From positions 1-64,000 of the forward strand of contig WTPW01000506.1 in assembly GCA_009809945.1 (NCBI GenBank): a stretch of DNA of 64,000 bases, in the 5' to 3' direction. The DNA is from Gigaspora margarita (taxonomy: Eukaryota > Glomeromycota > Glomeromycetes > Diversisporales > Gigasporaceae). How positions within the stretch are numbered: the first letter of the stretch is position 1; the number at the start of each line of letters is the position of its first letter. The position numbers and the translations under genes are program-made. The notes beneath the pieces were generated by a model. The model ran no database searches. It saw nothing but the letters and a program-made list of their open reading frames with translations, and had not been told where the DNA came from. This document shows positions 23,931 through 35,819 of the stretch, in pieces.

Positions 23931-24091
23931 GCTTCTTCGGGAATTATCTGTGTTGATCAATTAACGAATTTGATTGGTCAATTGGCACATCAGGCAGGCA
24001 CTCTTAATAAATGATCGGCAAAAATTTTAGCGTACAGTACGTACAGTACGTACAGTACTGTACGTATAGTACTGTACGTGGCACATCACTA

Positions 24092-25732
24092 ACTTCACCC
24101 CATATGTTTTTAGAGAGTATTGATTAATTTTTTAAAAGTTTGTGAGTAATAAAGTTTTTTTCCGGTATGAGCCGGTACTCTATCCGGGTTGTGATCGACA
24201 TTTTTCCGAGATATCTTAACAACCAATCAAAACGAACTTCTGCTATGCTCAAGGCATGTGATTTTTTGATATACCAAACTAAAATGATTGGGTTTCATCT
24301 TCTGAAATTTTTATATTAAGAAATTTAATAAATATTATATAATATTAACCATTTACCTCTTTCATGAGTTTCTTACAGCTGATTTTTGATCCATGTTAAG
24401 CGCAAAATTTTAATTGTCCGGAGTGTAGCGGAGGACCTAATGGGGGAGTGATAGACCAAATTTTGTGATTAATTAATCGTCACTATGCATATGATTAGCC
24501 AATCCTCTTTTTTTGCGTTATTTCGAGGTTTGGCCAGAATTAAACTTAATTTAGGTCAAAATTGGTAATTTTACCTCGGTGCATTATTCGCGAAAATATA
24601 GTATAAAGAAAATAGATTTCTATAATTAATCGGGTCACATTTCTATGCTTCGGACATCTAACAGTATCTGTTTCATAGTACTAATACCACCGTATGTTAA
24701 TGGGTGTGTCCACAACCATTTATAATAGGCTATATAATAGGTGTGTGAGTTCAAATTTAAAAACCTGTACCGCACTAAACTTTCAGATCAGTATGATATG
24801 GTTTTCCCCATATAAGATCGCCTTATCATAAAGGTATTTGTGAAAAGAGATTTGAGTAATAATTTAATCGAGTGATCCAGATAATTTTTAATAACTCAAT
24901 TTTCCACCCGGTTAATAGTTTTATAGACAGATGAGTAACTCGGATTATATGGGCTTAAATCTCTAAGAATAGATTTTCAAATCAAAAAAAAAAATCGATT
25001 TATTAAATGTTCAAAAATTTTTGAATCATACATTTATTAATTTAGATTATTTAAATGATTTAATTAATCTGTAAAAAGGAAACTTATTCATGTTCAATGC
25101 ATTTCAGTGTATTTCAGTGTATTTGAGTTGAAATTCTTTAATTGCAATACAGGCAGAAGCATGATTTGCATTTCATTTGGTGCTTCGCTTTGAGCTAACC
25201 ATATATCTGTAAAGATTTGATTGCTATTATACTTTATATGGTGTCTCAAAATTATTCTCGTAATTATTTCTTTCAAAGGACCCCATTCAATCATTTATAT
25301 CTTAGCTTTAAAATGAAATTCTTTAATGTGTCATCCGTTTTCTTATTTATGTATTTATATGCAATTCAGTTTATTCACCCTTGAATTCCTTGAATTATAG
25401 ATGTTATTTCACATTCCAGCATTCAGAGCAGATCGGTTAATTTTAAACTGTTACACAATTAGTCATGTGTTCGTGTTTAATTAATTAAAATTTGACACTT
25501 GTCAAATGGATGCACGAGGGGAAAATCCTTAAAAAAAAAATGTTTCTCCTGATGTTTACGTATTAATTATATATATAATACGTATAGATATGATTAATTA
25601 CGTAACATCAAAATTTTCAGGGGAACCATTTTTACTTACCTCGCTTACCCAAATATTTGATGCAGTGTATCATCATTGTTCTTGCTTAAAAGAGTAAATT
25701 TCGAAAAAAATACGAATATACATAGCAAAAAA
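24092..25732. other. Intergenic region upstream of the ARMH3-like gene
   Basis: Mostly unique AT-rich sequence, with two adjacent ATTTCAGTGT copies near 25100. No gene is supported; a 66-codon minus-strand frame at 25094-25294 shows no domain. The promoter of the downstream gene should lie at the right end, but no clear TATA or other signal stands out. Confidence 0.4.
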
Positions 25733-28700
25733 ATGCAGTCTCCAACAAAGACCGAGTCTTCAGGAAAATTTACAAGACCAGCAAATAATTCTAAAGCTTT
25801 GAAAGAAAAATTTGTAGAGATTTACGAAAATTTCTTTAAGGTTATAGTTCGTTACTTTTTGATTCAATTTTATTTTTATTTTGTTTTGATTCAATTTTTA
25901 TTTTATTTTATTTTGTAAAAAAATTCAACTTTACAATTATATAATACTGTAATAGGGAAATGATCCATCTGCTGGACAACCTCATTTTTGGAACGAGTTA
26001 TTTTTGCTTAAAGTTAATAGTGCATATTTAACGAGGTGTCTTGCCGAAATTTCTCAAGATCAATTATTAACAATCAAAGCATGTATTGTATTCTGTTGAT
26101 TAATTATGATATCAAAATTTATATAATTTATATAATTTATATAAATTTATATAATTTATATATAGAATTTATATAAATTTTTTTTTAAAAAAAAAAAATT
26201 CTCAAAAATTTTTTGATGATAAATTTAGGGCAATATCAATAAAATATTTTTAAACGCGATTGAGATGATGAAAGATGAAACAACTAAGCGCAAGATTAAT
26301 GCAATTGAAGTAAAAATTTTTATAAAATTTATTTATTAAACTCACAGTTTTAAATACAATATTATTTTAAATATCATTTTAAATATTATTTTATTTTAGA
26401 CTTTATGTGTACTTCTTCAAGGAATTTTTGCCAAAAAATTCAATAATTTTAGCTCTGATGTCATCAATTTATTAACCGGATTAAATAACGCAAATACTGT
26501 TTTTACTGTAAGTAAAATTATTTTATTTCATATAATTGAATTTATTTTTTGGTTTGTTAAAATTTACCTATAAAAAATTATTTTTTTACAGCAATTGGTT
26601 GATGCAATCAAGCATTTAATGAATGATGATGAAGCAGGTATTATATATATATATATTAATAATTTTTATAATAAAAAGGTTTTATTCACATTCACATTTT
26701 ATTTTATACAATAAATTAAATAGTAATCAAATATGAAGCATTGCGTCTTGCCGTCGTGATTGTATGTGGAAATAGTAATATCAATCAAAATAGCATAAAC
26801 GAATTCTTTATGGAAAATGATATCTTTGATCCATTGATCAAGGTAAGTTTTAATTCGTTGATTTAATTATAAAAAAAATGTTAAATACATTTAATATAAT
26901 TATATAATTATATAATTATATAATTTAATCTAGATAATAATTGCTCCTGAGACTTCTTATGTCGCTTATGAAGCTATAATGTTATTAGGAATATTGGCAA
27001 ATTATAATAAACATGAATCTAAAAATCCATATATGACAAAAATTACTGAAATAAAAGATGAATCTGTATTTCAAGTATGTAAATATTTTACCGATTTTAT
27101 TTTTTAACTTTGATTTTAATATATATATATATTTAACAAATAATTATAGAAAATATTGGATGTTGTAGCATCAACATGCAAGAAATGTCGCAAGTAATTT
27201 TTTTGATTTAGTGTGCATATGTGATATATTAATAAGTCATATATAACATTATTGATTATAATTATGGTACTCTTTAAGTCATTATATTGAAATTCAAGAT
27301 GATGATGAAACTTATAAATATTCAGTTTCATCTGCTCTATCATATATCATACCATGGGGAAGTACAAAAGAACAACCTGATATTACTGATCCCGAACAAG
27401 CTTTTAGTCAATTGCAAGTATATGTATATACTTTGTCGTTTCAGTTGTTATTTTTTAATAATATCTTTATAAATTTTATAATTTCAGACCATCAGCAAAT
27501 GTAGCAATCCTTTTAGTTTTTTATGATTTTGTAAACAATAACAAAGGATTTGTTATATACATATCAAAATCTATAGCGGAATCAGAGACAAGTTTAGGTT
27601 TGTATCAAGCGAGATATTTTTAATACTGTATTTATATACAGTATTTTATATTTAATATTTATTATTTTAATGTTGATGTGAATTTTTATTAGATGGACAT
27701 TCTTTTCTTGATTTTCTTTCATTCGCATCTTATCTTGTACAACATAATCGTTCTGCACGTACCGCGAGTTATATTAAGTTATTATTATTTGTAATGCTGA
27801 TCTTGACTGAAGATGTAACTTTTGATAGTCGTATATCTGATGGACGCAAAAGTTTTTATGTGAGACTTTGTCGACAGGTAAATCACAATCTTCTTAATTT
27901 TCAAGGAACTATTATAACATTTGTTGTCTTATATGTAATAACTATTAACAATTAATAATTATTAATTAACAGCGACAACCTTTACTACCAAGTGTAAAGA
28001 ATCCACGCCCTTTAGTTTGTGCAGTATTAGATATTGCTATAGGATTTATAAATCATAATATGCGAAAAAAATTACAGATAGATTTATATAGGTTTGCATA
28101 ATACGGTTTCATCACATTAGTATTAGTATTTATTATTTATTAAAGTTATTTTTATTTTCTTTTAGTTTGGTTTTGGGAATTATCCAACGAATAATGTCTT
28201 ATCACAAAAAATTTAAAGTTGAATTATGTAAGAATTAAATTACTAAATTAATTGTTATTCAACCTAATTTTTTTTTATAATCATATTAAATTATATATAT
28301 TATATTTACTTTTTTTTTCTTAGCATATCATTGGTCAGAATTATGGCATTCCTTAATTGGGTTACTCAAATTCATTCTTTCCAATTACGATAATTTCCAA
28401 CATGACCATTCATCAATCAATGAAATATTGGTTCCAGCAATAAATATTATAAATCTTTGTATTGCATTTGGTGATTCATTTTTTCCGGATGCAGGAACTT
28501 ATGATAAATTAATTTATGAGATAGTAAGATCCAATGAGGTCTTTGAAGGTTTATATAAAATAGGTAAGTTGACGATAATAATATATGAGGAAATATTTAT
28601 TATGTTTAATACGTTTAATGTTAATATTATTTCTTAACCAAAAAAAATTTATTATTAGTCAATATACAAGATCCTACTAAACCTATACCGCAAAAATTCT

Positions 28701-29169
28701 CTTCGTTTGAACATGCTTTTGCGAATATAAATAATATTTGTCAACACTTTCATTTAAAAATAGAAGCTTGGAAAGTTACTAATCGAGTAAAAACATTGCT
28801 CCCTGAGCAGGTATTATATTTTGCTATAAATACGTAATATATATATATATATATTTATTGTTTTCATTGAAATAACTTATTTAAATTTTAAATACAAAAT
28901 AATATAGGTCTTGTGTAAATATTTTTCTTAATATTTTTTGTTCTTTTTTTTAGTAAATCAAAGAAAATTTCTAATAAAAACACTTTTTTTTTTCGCTTTA
29001 TATTTTAGCAATTATTAATGCAAATTATGACAGTCTAAACTTAATTACGCCTGAAAAGCTTGATATTTACATTTCTTATAGTGAAATACCATATCATGTA
29101 CCTTTTGTTAGACAAGTTTTAAGATTGGTAGTTGAAGATTTTAAGAGACGTGAAATATTGTTGGATTAA
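25733..29169 (+). CDS. ARMH3: ARMH3 (C10orf76, DUF1741) homologue
   Basis: Seventeen exons join into a continuous frame of about 649 residues, near the 689 of the human protein as I recall it: 25733-25840, 25956-26087, 26229-26309, 26400-26507, 26592-26637, 26724-26842, 26934-27074, 27150-27193, 27279-27413, 27488-27597, 27693-27877, 27973-28091, 28166-28227, 28324-28563, 28659-28810, 28914-28920, 29009-29169. The start LKEKFVEIYENFF, then FWNELFLLKVNSAYL, matches the animal family closely, as do YHWSELWHSLIGLLKFILSN and the C-terminal ANYDSLNL. The family is armadillo-like helical and in animals acts at the Golgi with GBF1 and PI4KB. The exon 9 donor is best read as GC (TT|GCAAGT), and exon 16 is 7 nt. 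The exon 2 donor could be GTATTC or an earlier GCATGT. An in-frame ATG at 25676 would add 19 residues. Confidence 0.85.
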
Positions 29170-29636
29170 ATTATTTTTGTGTTATAAATCTAAAGTATAT
29201 TTGATTTCCAATTTTATGATTTGTAATGAGATTATTTTTGACTAGTTTTGATGACAATTTATATGATAGCTTTTCAAATTCATTTTGTCTTTAAAAAATT
29301 ATATATGTTGCATCAATTTCCTCTGATTTTAAAATTATACCGGTTGAAATGTAACATGCCAATTTTTACTGTGCTCAAATTTAACTATACAATATTTTTA
29401 ATTATGTAAAAAAGAGATTTTTTTTACTCGCTCAAATTTAATTATACAATACATAATAATACGATACATAATAAAGTTTTTTTTTTTAATAAAAAAAAAT
29501 TAGACTTTAAATAGAATGGGTTTCAATAATTTTTATTTCTTTCTTTTTCGCATCGATATGGCTTTCAATAATTCAACGGTTTTTCATTTTTATCACTTGA
29601 AACGTTAAGAATAATCGAAAGAATGAAATACGTATA

Positions 29637-29840
29637 ATGAATCGTTTAAAATACAATCGTTGTATAACGCTTTTGCGAAATCCTAAAGAAAATCCAAACT
29701 TTAAAGTTGGAGCTAATGAATTAAATCTGAAAATAATAATCGATTACGCAAGTTTGTCCCATAGAAGATTTTTATGTTGTAATTTATCAGGACCACTCGG
29801 GTACAGACATGGTGGGCAAGAAAAAAAAACATGGATAAAA
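29637..29840 (+). CDS. Possible first exon of an unrecognised gene
   Basis: An open frame from ATG begins MNRLKYNRCITLLRNPKENP, includes RRFLCCNLSGPLGYRHGGQ and reaches a consensus donor AAA|GTAAGT at 29841. The composition looks coding and does not follow a simple repeat. No later exon can be found: fold-back elements begin about 90 bp downstream. It may be a severed gene start or an untested short gene. No family is recognised. Confidence 0.3.
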
Positions 29841-29929
29841 GTAAGTTTATCTCTTAAACCGTTTCTTCTGCAAATTTGCTCTGAAATTTTTTAAACTTTT
29901 ATTTTTATTAATATCTTGTGATTAATTGA

Positions 29930-30310
29930 TTAGAATAATAATTTTGGTATTATTCAATTCCTCTCGATGAGATGGCTCGAGTTCTAAAATCGTTAAAGTT
30001 GGACAACTTGTTCATGAGATATTTGCAAAAAAACTATTGATAATGCAGAAAATTTTCTATATAAAAGTTTTTTTGCAAATATCTCATGATCTATTGGTCC
30101 AGATTTTGTGACCATTCGAACCATCTCATCGAATGGTACCAAAAATCATTCAATCCCGAACATTAGTTATCAATATAATTAAGTTTTTATAATTGGTAAG
30201 AACTTGTGATTCAGTGATCAGAATTTAACAATTTTCGATTTGTCTCAATGAGACAGTTTGAATGGTATCAAATTATTAAATTTGGATTATTTGATCACAA
30301 GATACAATAA
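29930..30310. repeat. Fold-back repeats with the GGTACC module
   Basis: An inverted pair centred near 30045 (TTTTTTTGCAAATATCTCATGA and its inverse) is flanked by diverged copies of the palindromic module seen at 36435 and elsewhere (for example CATTCGAACCATCTCATCGAATGG). The boundaries are unclear. Non-coding. Confidence 0.5.
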
Positions 30311-30318
30311 AATTTGTT

Positions 30319-30434
30319 ATTCCCCGTTTTATTAATTGTTTTTTATGGGAATTTACATGTTATTTTTGCAACGATTTATTTTAAACTCAGTAGGGAAATA
30401 GCCTCCGGCCATCAATTAATAAAACGGGAGAATA
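30319..30434. mobile_element. Small inverted-repeat element, 116 bp
   Basis: TTATTCCCCGTTTTATTAAT on the left is matched in inverse by ATTAATAAAACGGGAGAATAA on the right. It adjoins a second element of similar style at 30466. The target duplication is not certain. Confidence 0.55.
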
Positions 30435-30465
30435 ACGCATTTATTCCCCGCTACGGGTGAATAAG

Positions 30466-30655
30466 TACTATTTATTTCCCGCAACGGCGGGAATAAGAGG
30501 TACATCCCCGGTCATCTGGGGGCCCGAAGGGCCACAGCAGGGTGGAGATCTACCGGGCAATTTCCCCGGATTTTTTCTTTTCGGCTCCTATTGGAGCCGA
30601 AAAAATCCGGGGAAATATTTCATTATTCCCCGCTTCGCTAGGGAATAAATAGTAT
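30466..30655. mobile_element. GC-rich inverted-repeat element, 190 bp
   Basis: The ends TACTATTTATTTCCCGC and GGGAATAAATAGTA are inverted. The interior is a G+C island with nested hairpins (CCGGATTTTTTC.../GAAAAAATCCGG, GGGCCCGAAGGGCC, CCGCTTCG). It shares the TTATTCCCCG motif with its left neighbour. A 63-codon frame across it is a by-product. Confidence 0.55.
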
Positions 30656-30773
30656 TTATATTTATCTATTATAGAGCTGCACAAATCTATATTATATTTA
30701 TTTTTTCAATAATAAATTACATACTAGATTAAAATGCATATTGATTAAATATGAAATTGTTATTTTTAATATA

Positions 30774-31390
30774 GTCTGGTGCAAAAAGATTTGTACCTCA
30801 AACAGCTCTGATTCAAATATTTTTTATACAAATTAATTTTGGATTTTTTTAATTTAATATAATCATTAGGTTATCGGATTAATAAAAATAAATTTTTTTT
30901 GATAATTTTATTGATTTAATAAAAAAATTTATTAATAGTAGCTTTTTTTAATAATTTTTGCTATATAATTTACTATAGTAATTTTTATAATTTTTATATA
31001 CACGTATATAGTAAAAAAAATCAAATTATCTTGCTTAAAAGCTTAATTTCTTCACAACCAGTAATTCAATTTTGCTCAAATTTTAACCATATCTTTATCA
31101 TATGCACATTAATGCACTTGCGTAGTACAAACTCATACAACTGCGAAATTATTTAAAATATCTTTTTTTTAAAAAAAAAAATATCTTTTTTTTTTTGAAT
31201 ACAGCAAATTGTACATGCTTAATTATTAAAATAAAACAATGTTATAACAATAAAAATAATATAATAAGCTAGATTAAAACCTATTTTATTTGATATTAAA
31301 AATTTTTAATAATTAATCAAAAATATAAAAACTTTTACATAGAGTTGAAATTACAAAATTTTTTGAGGTACAAATCTTTCTGCACCGGAC
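30774..31390. mobile_element. Tc1/mariner-like non-autonomous element, 617 bp
   Basis: The ends GTCTGGTGCAAAAAGATTTG (continuing TACCTC) are inverted at the right as GAGGTACAAATCTTTCTGCA, followed by CCGGAC. Flanks are AT-rich, and TA/ATA is present on both sides. The interior is AT-rich without coding capacity. Confidence 0.6.
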
Positions 31391-32150
31391 CATATAATTT
31401 ATAAAGAATTTATAATTTATTGCATCTTTATTAATTAATTGTTTATCAAAACAAATTTTTTTTAATTAATATTAGAGTTAGGATTAAGATCTGGAATAAA
31501 GCAAAAATATAGTTGATACCAAAATTTTATAAAGAATTTTTTTTATTAGTACTCCCAAAGATGGTTATATAAGTAAAATGTTAATTAATAGAAGGGGTGC
31601 AATGCATTGCAGGTACAATAAATTATCAAACCAGTTTATAATATTATATCATGAATAATAGATTTGAAACTAATATTTAAAAAATTTGTTAGAAAATTAT
31701 AAATTATTTTTTTTTAATTAAAAAAAAATTGAATTTGTACATTTTAATATATAAGAGAAAAAGAGGTATTTTAACAAAGAGAAGTATTGTGACAAATTGG
31801 GAATATCTTGTGATCCTATAATCAGATCTGGATGAAATTTATAACATTCAGTTCCCTAAGTGAGAGGAATCAAATGGTATAAATTTCATCCATTTTAATT
31901 ATATAGTTACTAAATACTAGAAAAGAATTATAATATTTTTTTATATAAAATGCATAGCTAAAGGTATTATAACTATTTAGGAATCTAGGAATACTGTAAT
32001 CAGAAAGAAATGAAACCTGTACTATTTAATTCTTCTTATTGAGAGAAATTAAATAGTGTTATAGAATAGTTTTGGTAGAAATTAGTTGAAAAATTAGAAA
32101 TTAATAAGGAAATTTTGTAATAACTGTATTTAGTAATTGTAATATGCTAA
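31391..32150. other. AT-rich DNA with one end of a dispersed repeat
   Basis: The segment about 31787-31860 (AGTATTGTGACAAATTGGGA and onward) matches 38870-38960 in reverse complement, marking a dispersed repeat. Nothing else in the stretch can be named. Confidence 0.4.
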
Positions 32151-32286
32151 ATGATGCACAATGATGCATAATAATGCAAAATAATGCATAGTGATGCATA
32201 AAAATGCATAGTAATGCATAGCAATGCATAGCAACACATAGTGATGCATAGCAACACATAGTGATGCATAGCGACACCTAGCTCAA
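32150..32286 (+). repeat. 10-bp minisatellite ATGCATAGTG
   Basis: About 13 tandem variants of ATGCATAGTG, including GCAACACATAGTG double units toward the right. Non-coding. Confidence 0.85.
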
Positions 32287-32369
32287 TAGCTCTATATTTC
32301 TCTTAGTTTAAATAGATCAAGATATTGTATTTTATATCTACTTATCTTCTTCTATCTACTATATTAATA

Positions 32370-33007
32370 AGGGAATAGAAATTTGTCGCACCTGCGACAT
32401 GTCGCACCCATGATTCGACCAATCAAATCGCCCGATTTTGTAGACAAAAAAATTTTTTTTTAAAAAACTAAAAATTCTACTAGTAAAATATAAGAATAAA
32501 TAAGCGATAACTAGATATATAGTGTAAAATTTTATTCTGAACAACTTTTTCTAAGTTACAAAGATAGATTATCTTAGTAAAAAATGACATTTTATAAGAA
32601 AAACAAAAATTTCCAACGTTAGCACATATAGAACTTTTTTTTTACTAATTTAATCTTTATGTATGTTTACGTATTATATGCAAAATTTTATGCTAAACAA
32701 CTTTTTCTAAGTCATAAAGGTAGATTATTTTAGTAAAAAAAAAGTTTTATATGTGCTAACTTTTGAAATTTTTGTTTTTTCTTATAAAACGTCTTTTTTT
32801 ACTAAGACAATCTATCTTCGTTACTTAGAAAAAGTTGTTCAGAATAAAATTCTACGTTTTATGGTATGCTATTATATATATATATTACACTTTATTAAGT
32901 AAAAACTTTAATTTTTTAAAAAAATTTTTTTTGTCTACAAAATCGAGCGATTTGATTGGTCGAATCAGGGGTGTGACATGTCGCAGGTGCGACAAAATTA
33001 TATTTCC
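32370..33007. mobile_element. Fold-back element with GTCGC ends, 638 bp, 8-bp TSD
   Basis: The ends GTCGCACCTGCGACATGTCG, then CGACCAATCAAATCG, recur inverted at the right. TATTAATA flanks both sides, although this sequence is AT-rich and could match by chance. Internal arms (CAACTTTTTCTAAGT and inverse) are also paired. The two homologous arms give look-alike frames that are not genes. Confidence 0.6.
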
Positions 33008-33269
33008 TATTAATAAACTCTTGATATTTCTAAGAAAAAGATACTTTGGAATAGCCTTCTTGTTAAATTAATAAACTATCTATTACTCATTGTTGTTTTT
33101 CACCAAACTGCCACAGAGAAGCATATGGTTTTTTTACAGACATAAAGAAAACTATCATCATGAAATATTTTAAGTAGCTATTTATCAATATATAATGCAT
33201 AATCGTTTTATATCGATTAAAATTAAACGTTATATATCGATTAACTTGTTATAAATCGATATATATCTA

Positions 33270-33925
33270 TCCCTTAAACCGTATTTCAGACAAATTTGCC
33301 TGGAAAATTAAAAAGAATTTATAATTTTTTAAATAAAACAAAAATTTATTAAGAATATGGGATATACTTTCTTTATAAAATACTTTTTTTAAAACATATT
33401 TTATAAACTTTCTTAGAAAAATTTTTTAAAATTATTAAAAAACTTTCATACAATAAAACTTTAAAGTTTTTATTTAAAAATTTTTACTATAGAATTTTTC
33501 TTTAACTTTTCTTAAATTTTATATGTTCCCATCTATAAAAAAAATTTTCACTTCTAATACAAGTCTTAATTTTTACAAGTAAATCACAAAAGTTGCAATA
33601 ATAAAAGTTGTAATCCTTTTTATAAACTACAATATGTATTAAAAACAGAGGGCTAGAGCTAATATTTATAGAGTTCGCCAAGAATTAGTGATAATTTTTT
33701 TTGGTTAAAATTTTTTTTTAAAATTGGCTATTTTTAGCTTATAAGCAACTTATACTTTTTTTTTATAATATAAAATTAAATTTTACTAAAATATAATCCT
33801 TATTTTCAAATATTATTAAATAAAATTTTATTTTAATATTTTAATTTTTAAAAAAAGTAGATCATAAGTATATTTATAGTATTTTTCCAGGCAAATTTGC
33901 CTGGAACAGCCTACAGATTAAGGGA
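33270..33925. mobile_element. TA-flanked inverted-repeat element, 656 bp
   Basis: The ends TCCCTTAAACCGTATTTCAG and CTGTAGGCTGTTCC-type inverse (…AGATTAAGGGA) are each followed inward by CAAATTTGCCTGG / CCAGGCAAATTTG. TA flanks both. AT-rich, non-coding interior. Confidence 0.6.
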
Positions 33926-34614
33926 TAATCGATAAATATTGTAATTAAAATATAAATCATTATATATCAGCTAATTAATAGTTATCATATTCATTATGGC
34001 ACGAAGTGCCACCCATCTTATTTTGTTATTTATTTTTTAAATTACAGTAGTAGTTTTGAAATGGTTCGAAATATTTCAAAATATTTTAGAACTATGAAAC
34101 CAAGCTGGATTAGTAGATCTGTAATCTGGGTTTATACCAAGCGCGCATTGGATTATATTTTTGAATGTTTTAAAATTTTGTTTAATGTATCGAAATTAAT
34201 CTAAAATTTTGTATTATATGATTAGATTAGATCTTTTGTTTATAAATTAGATCTTCTATATTGTTTTTTTTTGTTTCATTTTGTCTTTTATTTTCATTTT
34301 GTTTTTGTTTTGTTTTTTGTTTTTGTTTTTTTTTTTATTTATTTTTTAATTTTTTTTTATTTAATTTGGCATTTTACAAAAACACCAGCCCTTTGCAAGA
34401 AAACCAACAACTTTTCAGCACTTTGCAAGTACACCAATATTACTTTACAAGCCAACTCAAACTTCTGACACTTTGCAAGAACTCTTCTAAATCTTCAAGA
34501 ATGCTTCTTTAGGAAAATAATTTAGTAAGCACAAGTTTTCACAAGTTTTCACTTATTTATTTCTTATTTGATACTTTTTGTTATTGTTTTTTGTTTTTTT
34601 TTTAATTTTTTTTA

Positions 34615-35420
34615 TTAATTAATGACCTGCTAGTCATCTGGTGCAAGATCATAGTGTAATGTGATGCAGATCTCATATGCAGTGTTGTTATGGGACAGCT
34701 TTGGACAATGATTTGGACAATTTTGGACAATTTTGGACAATTAAATAAAGTAAAATTACTTAAAATTTTATTAAGATAACCTATTTTAATTTTAACTGGA
34801 ATGTGTTCAGCACCTTAAAAAATATATAGTTATATATTTTTTAGTTAGATTTATTAATTATTAAAGCCTGAACAAGCTTTGGACAATCTTGGACGTTTGG
34901 ACAATTTTGGACATGGTCAAGCCAAAAAAGGCTGTGGACAGCCAAAACGTACAACACTGTCATATGTTTATCATATAGGGTGTAAATGCCAAGTGTCTCT
35001 AAGGAAAATTTTTTTTTGCACTAAGTTAACAGCTAATGCCTACTAATTAAAAGTTGTAGGGCTCACTGAGACGCATCTAAAGGAGGTAAGATCGACCAAA
35101 TTGGCCTAGTGGTTGCTGAGATATCTTTAAAAAATGATTGGTCGACTATATAAAATTACTATAGTCAGCCAATCGTTTTTTAAAGATATCTCAGCAACCA
35201 CTGGACCAATTTGGACGATCTTGCTTCCTTTAGATGCATCTCAGTGAGCTCTACAACTTTCAATTAGTGGGCATTAGCTATTAACTTAGTAAAAAAAATT
35301 TATATGAATGATTGTCAAAAAATCTTGGCATTTTCTGCTTATGTAATTTACATAGTGATCTGCATCACGTTATACTATAATCTTGCACCAGATGACTGGC
35401 GGACCATCAATTAATTTATT
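34615..35420. repeat. Nested fold-back element
   Basis: The outer arms CATCTGGTGCAAGATCATAG and the inverse CTATAATCTTGCACCAGATG lie about 750 bp apart. An inner palindrome is centred near 35155 (GATATCTTTAAAAAATGATTGG and inverse). The hAT-like element at 34680 sits in the left part. Confidence 0.65.
34680..34959. mobile_element. hAT-like MITE, 280 bp
   Basis: The ends CAGTGTTG and CAACACTG are the classic hAT type. TCATATG is duplicated on both sides (7 bp readable). Several TTTGGACAA copies lie just inside both ends, as expected of subterminal repeats. No coding capacity. Confidence 0.8.
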
Positions 35421-35819
35421 TATTCTGTTACTTTGCAAGAATACACTTCTTTAGAGTTAGGCGCAAGTTTTCGCAAGTATTCGCAAATTTTCACAAGTTA
35501 ATCTAGCACTTTACTAAACACAACTAGGTTTCAACAATTTCTGAATTTGAACTCTTACTTTAGAGAAATAGAAATTTGGAGGATTTGTTTTTTTTTTTAT
35601 TAAGTTTGCTTACATATTTTGTTTTCTGTTATTTTTTTTTACTTATTTTTTTACTTTTATTTTATTTTATTTATTTTTAACTTTCTTTAGAACTTTGCAA
35701 GAAACAATCTGACTTTTTCGGCACTTTACAAGAACACCAACTCTAACTTCTCTGCCACTTTGCAAGAACCTACTAGATTCTCGACAATTTGCAAAAACCC
35801 CTATACTTCTAAGAATCTA

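Larger units (their letters stand above)
22742..24091. mobile_element. hAT-like non-autonomous element, 1.35 kb, 8-bp TSD
   Basis: The inverted ends are TAGTGATGTGCCA and TGGCACATCACTA, with a perfect duplication of ACTTCACC outside. An 8-bp target and TAG start fit hAT. About 40 bp in from each end lies a short array of a 9-bp unit, GTACGTACA, in the position of subterminal transposase-binding repeats. A second element (23287-23556) and a 12-bp minisatellite (about 23690-23930) lie inside. No transposase is present. Confidence 0.85.

Noticed and set aside
23779-23964. Open frame coding SESQSESQ-type repeats
   Set aside because: It follows entirely from the 12-bp minisatellite and lies inside a hAT-like element; no other coding signal.
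30457-30648. 63-codon frame in the G+C island
   Set aside because: Lies across nested hairpins of a small inverted-repeat element; no domain and no splice context.
32359-33071. Two similar MFRIKFY-type frames on opposite strands
   Set aside because: They are the two arms of one fold-back element read on each strand.
34261-34512. Phe-rich open frames
   Set aside because: They come from T-rich low-complexity DNA; two overlapping frames are equally open, as expected of simple sequence.
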